Positions 5,930 through 6,489 of a stretch of 6,489 nt of DNA are shown here, one piece after another. The first letter of the stretch is position 1, and every line of letters begins with the position of its first letter. This DNA comes from CAYPOY01 sp964412395 (GTDB lineage: Bacteria; Chloroflexota; Anaerolineae; B4-G1). The stretch covers positions 1-6,489 of the forward strand of contig CAYPOY010000307.1 in the NCBI GenBank assembly GCA_964412395.1, read 5' to 3'. The notes beneath the pieces are model-generated. The model was not told the DNA's origin and did not search any database. It was given only the letters and a program-made list of their open reading frames with translations. Position numbers and translations under genes: made by a program.

Positions 5930-5982
5930 TCGAGTCGGACGGGAGGGATATAGAGTTTGGTGGTCAGAAGGGATGAGGCCAT

Positions 5983-6358
5983 TTCACATTCCTTGGCAGC
6001 ACTTTACGACCAAGTTCACTCGTCAACCGGGTGTTTCAGACAGCATAATCTTATCACGTCTTGTCCATCCGCGCAATGCCGCTCCCTCTTGTCTGGAGAG
6101 GCGTGCATGTGATGCAGTGAGCACAACGATTCCCTGGGCACATTCAGGATTTTCGGAATGTCGTGCCACACAGGGGAAGCCCCCCGCCGTTGAGAGGGGG
6201 GGAAGTTCGTCATCTCATCGCGCATACGTAAGTCGGGGCGGCTCACTTCTGTCCGTCAAGGTAGAGGTTTCACGTGCCGACTTGAACAGCCTCGTGAGGT
6301 GGGGCAGGATTCAGCACCAGCCGGGCAATCATGAGTCGATAACCTGTCGAATTGTGCC
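5983..6358. other. Gene-free stretch between two gene fragments
   Basis: No frame in these 376 bases looks like an intact protein. A + strand frame is open across it but has no recognisable domain; its portion ECRATQGKPPAVERGG before the hairpin at 6172-6215 could be a decayed C-terminus of an IS200/IS605 TnpB, which is a weak guess. The junction with the YifB-like sequence is at about 6356-6359. Confidence 0.4.
6172..6215 (+). mobile_element. Hairpin resembling an IS200/IS605 right end
   Basis: GGGGAAGCCCCCCGCC, then GTTGA, then GAGGGGGGGAAG is an imperfect G/C hairpin with a C-rich arm at 6180-6185 and a G-rich arm at 6196-6202. The form GAAgCCCC...GGGG-aagTtcgtCA is like the sub-terminal hairpin at the right end of IS200/IS605 and TnpB-only elements, where the guide-type RNA also ends. 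No tnpA or intact tnpB is present, so if real this is a solo remnant. Confidence 0.35.
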
Positions 6359-6489
6359 CACAACGTCTTGATGACCGGCCCGCCGGGGGCTGGCAAGACG
6401 CTGCTGGCCCGCTCGATGCCCTCCATCCTGCCCGCGATGACCATCGAGGAAACGCTGGAGGTGACCAAGATCTACAGCATCGCAGGGTT
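6359..6489 (+). pseudogene. YifB/ComM-type Mg-chelatase-like ATPase, 5'-truncated fragment (continues past window)
   Basis: The frame reads HNVLMTGPPGAGKTLLARSM, then PSILPAMTIEETLEVTKIYS and IAG to the window edge. This is the Walker A region of YifB/ComM, a hexameric AAA+ ATPase that in ComM promotes branch migration during natural transformation. In full-length proteins (about 500 residues) roughly 200 residues precede this motif. Here family resemblance begins at H (6359): the codons just before (LSNCA) do not match the usual alanine/glycine-rich sequence, and a stop lies in frame at 6332. The first ATG in frame (6371) has no ribosome-binding site. The gene therefore lacks its N-terminal domain, and this end is most likely a break by insertion or rearrangement. 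The rest beyond the window may still be intact sequence but untranslated. Confidence 0.75.

Larger units (their letters stand above)
5746..5982 (-). pseudogene. MalT/LuxR-family ATP-dependent regulator, N-terminal fragment
   Basis: The 78-residue frame starts MASSLLTTKLYIPPVR, continues LVSRPRLIERLNAG and ends LTLVSAPAGFGKTTVLSR. This is the N-terminus of a MalT-like (LAL/STAND) transcription regulator up to its Walker A motif (GFGKTT). Family members are usually 800-1000 residues; the rest of the ATPase, the TPR-like region and the LuxR helix-turn-helix are missing, so it is a remnant. Its start is good (AAGGA 7 bases before the ATG). Between PPVR and LVSRPRL, which are normally almost adjacent, lie about 25 extra residues (starting LDPSASSGQVPSTG) encoded by copies of an interspersed repeat. 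The frame ends three codons after Walker A in unrelated sequence, showing a deletion or rearrangement beside the kinase operon. Confidence 0.85.

Noticed and set aside
5919..6371. 150-codon + strand frame
   Set aside because: It starts antisense to the MalT fragment and crosses the IS-like hairpin. At most a small piece could be a TnpB C-terminal remnant, so it is not called as a gene.

Overview
The window looks like chromosomal DNA of a GC-rich, probably thermophilic bacterium. Chloroflexota is my best guess. The reasons are a MalT-like LuxR N-terminus beginning LLTTKLYIPPVR, a KdpE/PhoB-type regulator, a group II intron RT resembling the TeI4-type thermophile enzymes, and short CCTTCG...GCTCAGG repeats inside genes. 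This placement rests on memory of such families and not on a search.

Left part (1-2903) is mobile-element territory. The C-terminal 270 residues of a large serine recombinase run off the left edge on the + strand. A ribosome-binding site and ATG follow its stop at once, but that next gene is cut off after a few bases by group II intron DNA on the opposite strand. Reading on the minus strand from 2803 leftwards there is first an apparently complete but ORF-less group II intron (about 2803 to 2034, with a textbook domain V at 2121-2088). Next to it lies a second, different group II intron (about 2033 to 830) that keeps its 5' ribozyme half and the first ~206 residues of its reverse transcriptase. 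It is cut inside RT block 3, so the YADD motif, maturase domain and domains V/VI are gone. A short + strand reading frame at 2805-2903 may be the other side of the interrupted gene.

Middle part (3066-5658) is a minus-strand signalling cluster. A membrane PAS histidine kinase is followed 10 bp later by a KdpE/PhoB-like response regulator, and a strong hairpin terminator closes that operon. Past the terminator lies a separately transcribed, degenerate stand-alone receiver. Its promoter region carries three in-phase TTCAGG repeats placed like a Pho box, so the regulator next door is the obvious candidate activator.

Right part (5746-6489) is debris: an N-terminal MalT/LuxR fragment that stops just after its Walker A motif, a gene-free stretch with a hairpin like the right end of IS200/IS605 elements, and a + strand fragment of a YifB/ComM-type Mg-chelatase-like ATPase that begins just before its Walker A motif. 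Copies of one interspersed repeat sit in frame inside both the receiver and the MalT fragment.
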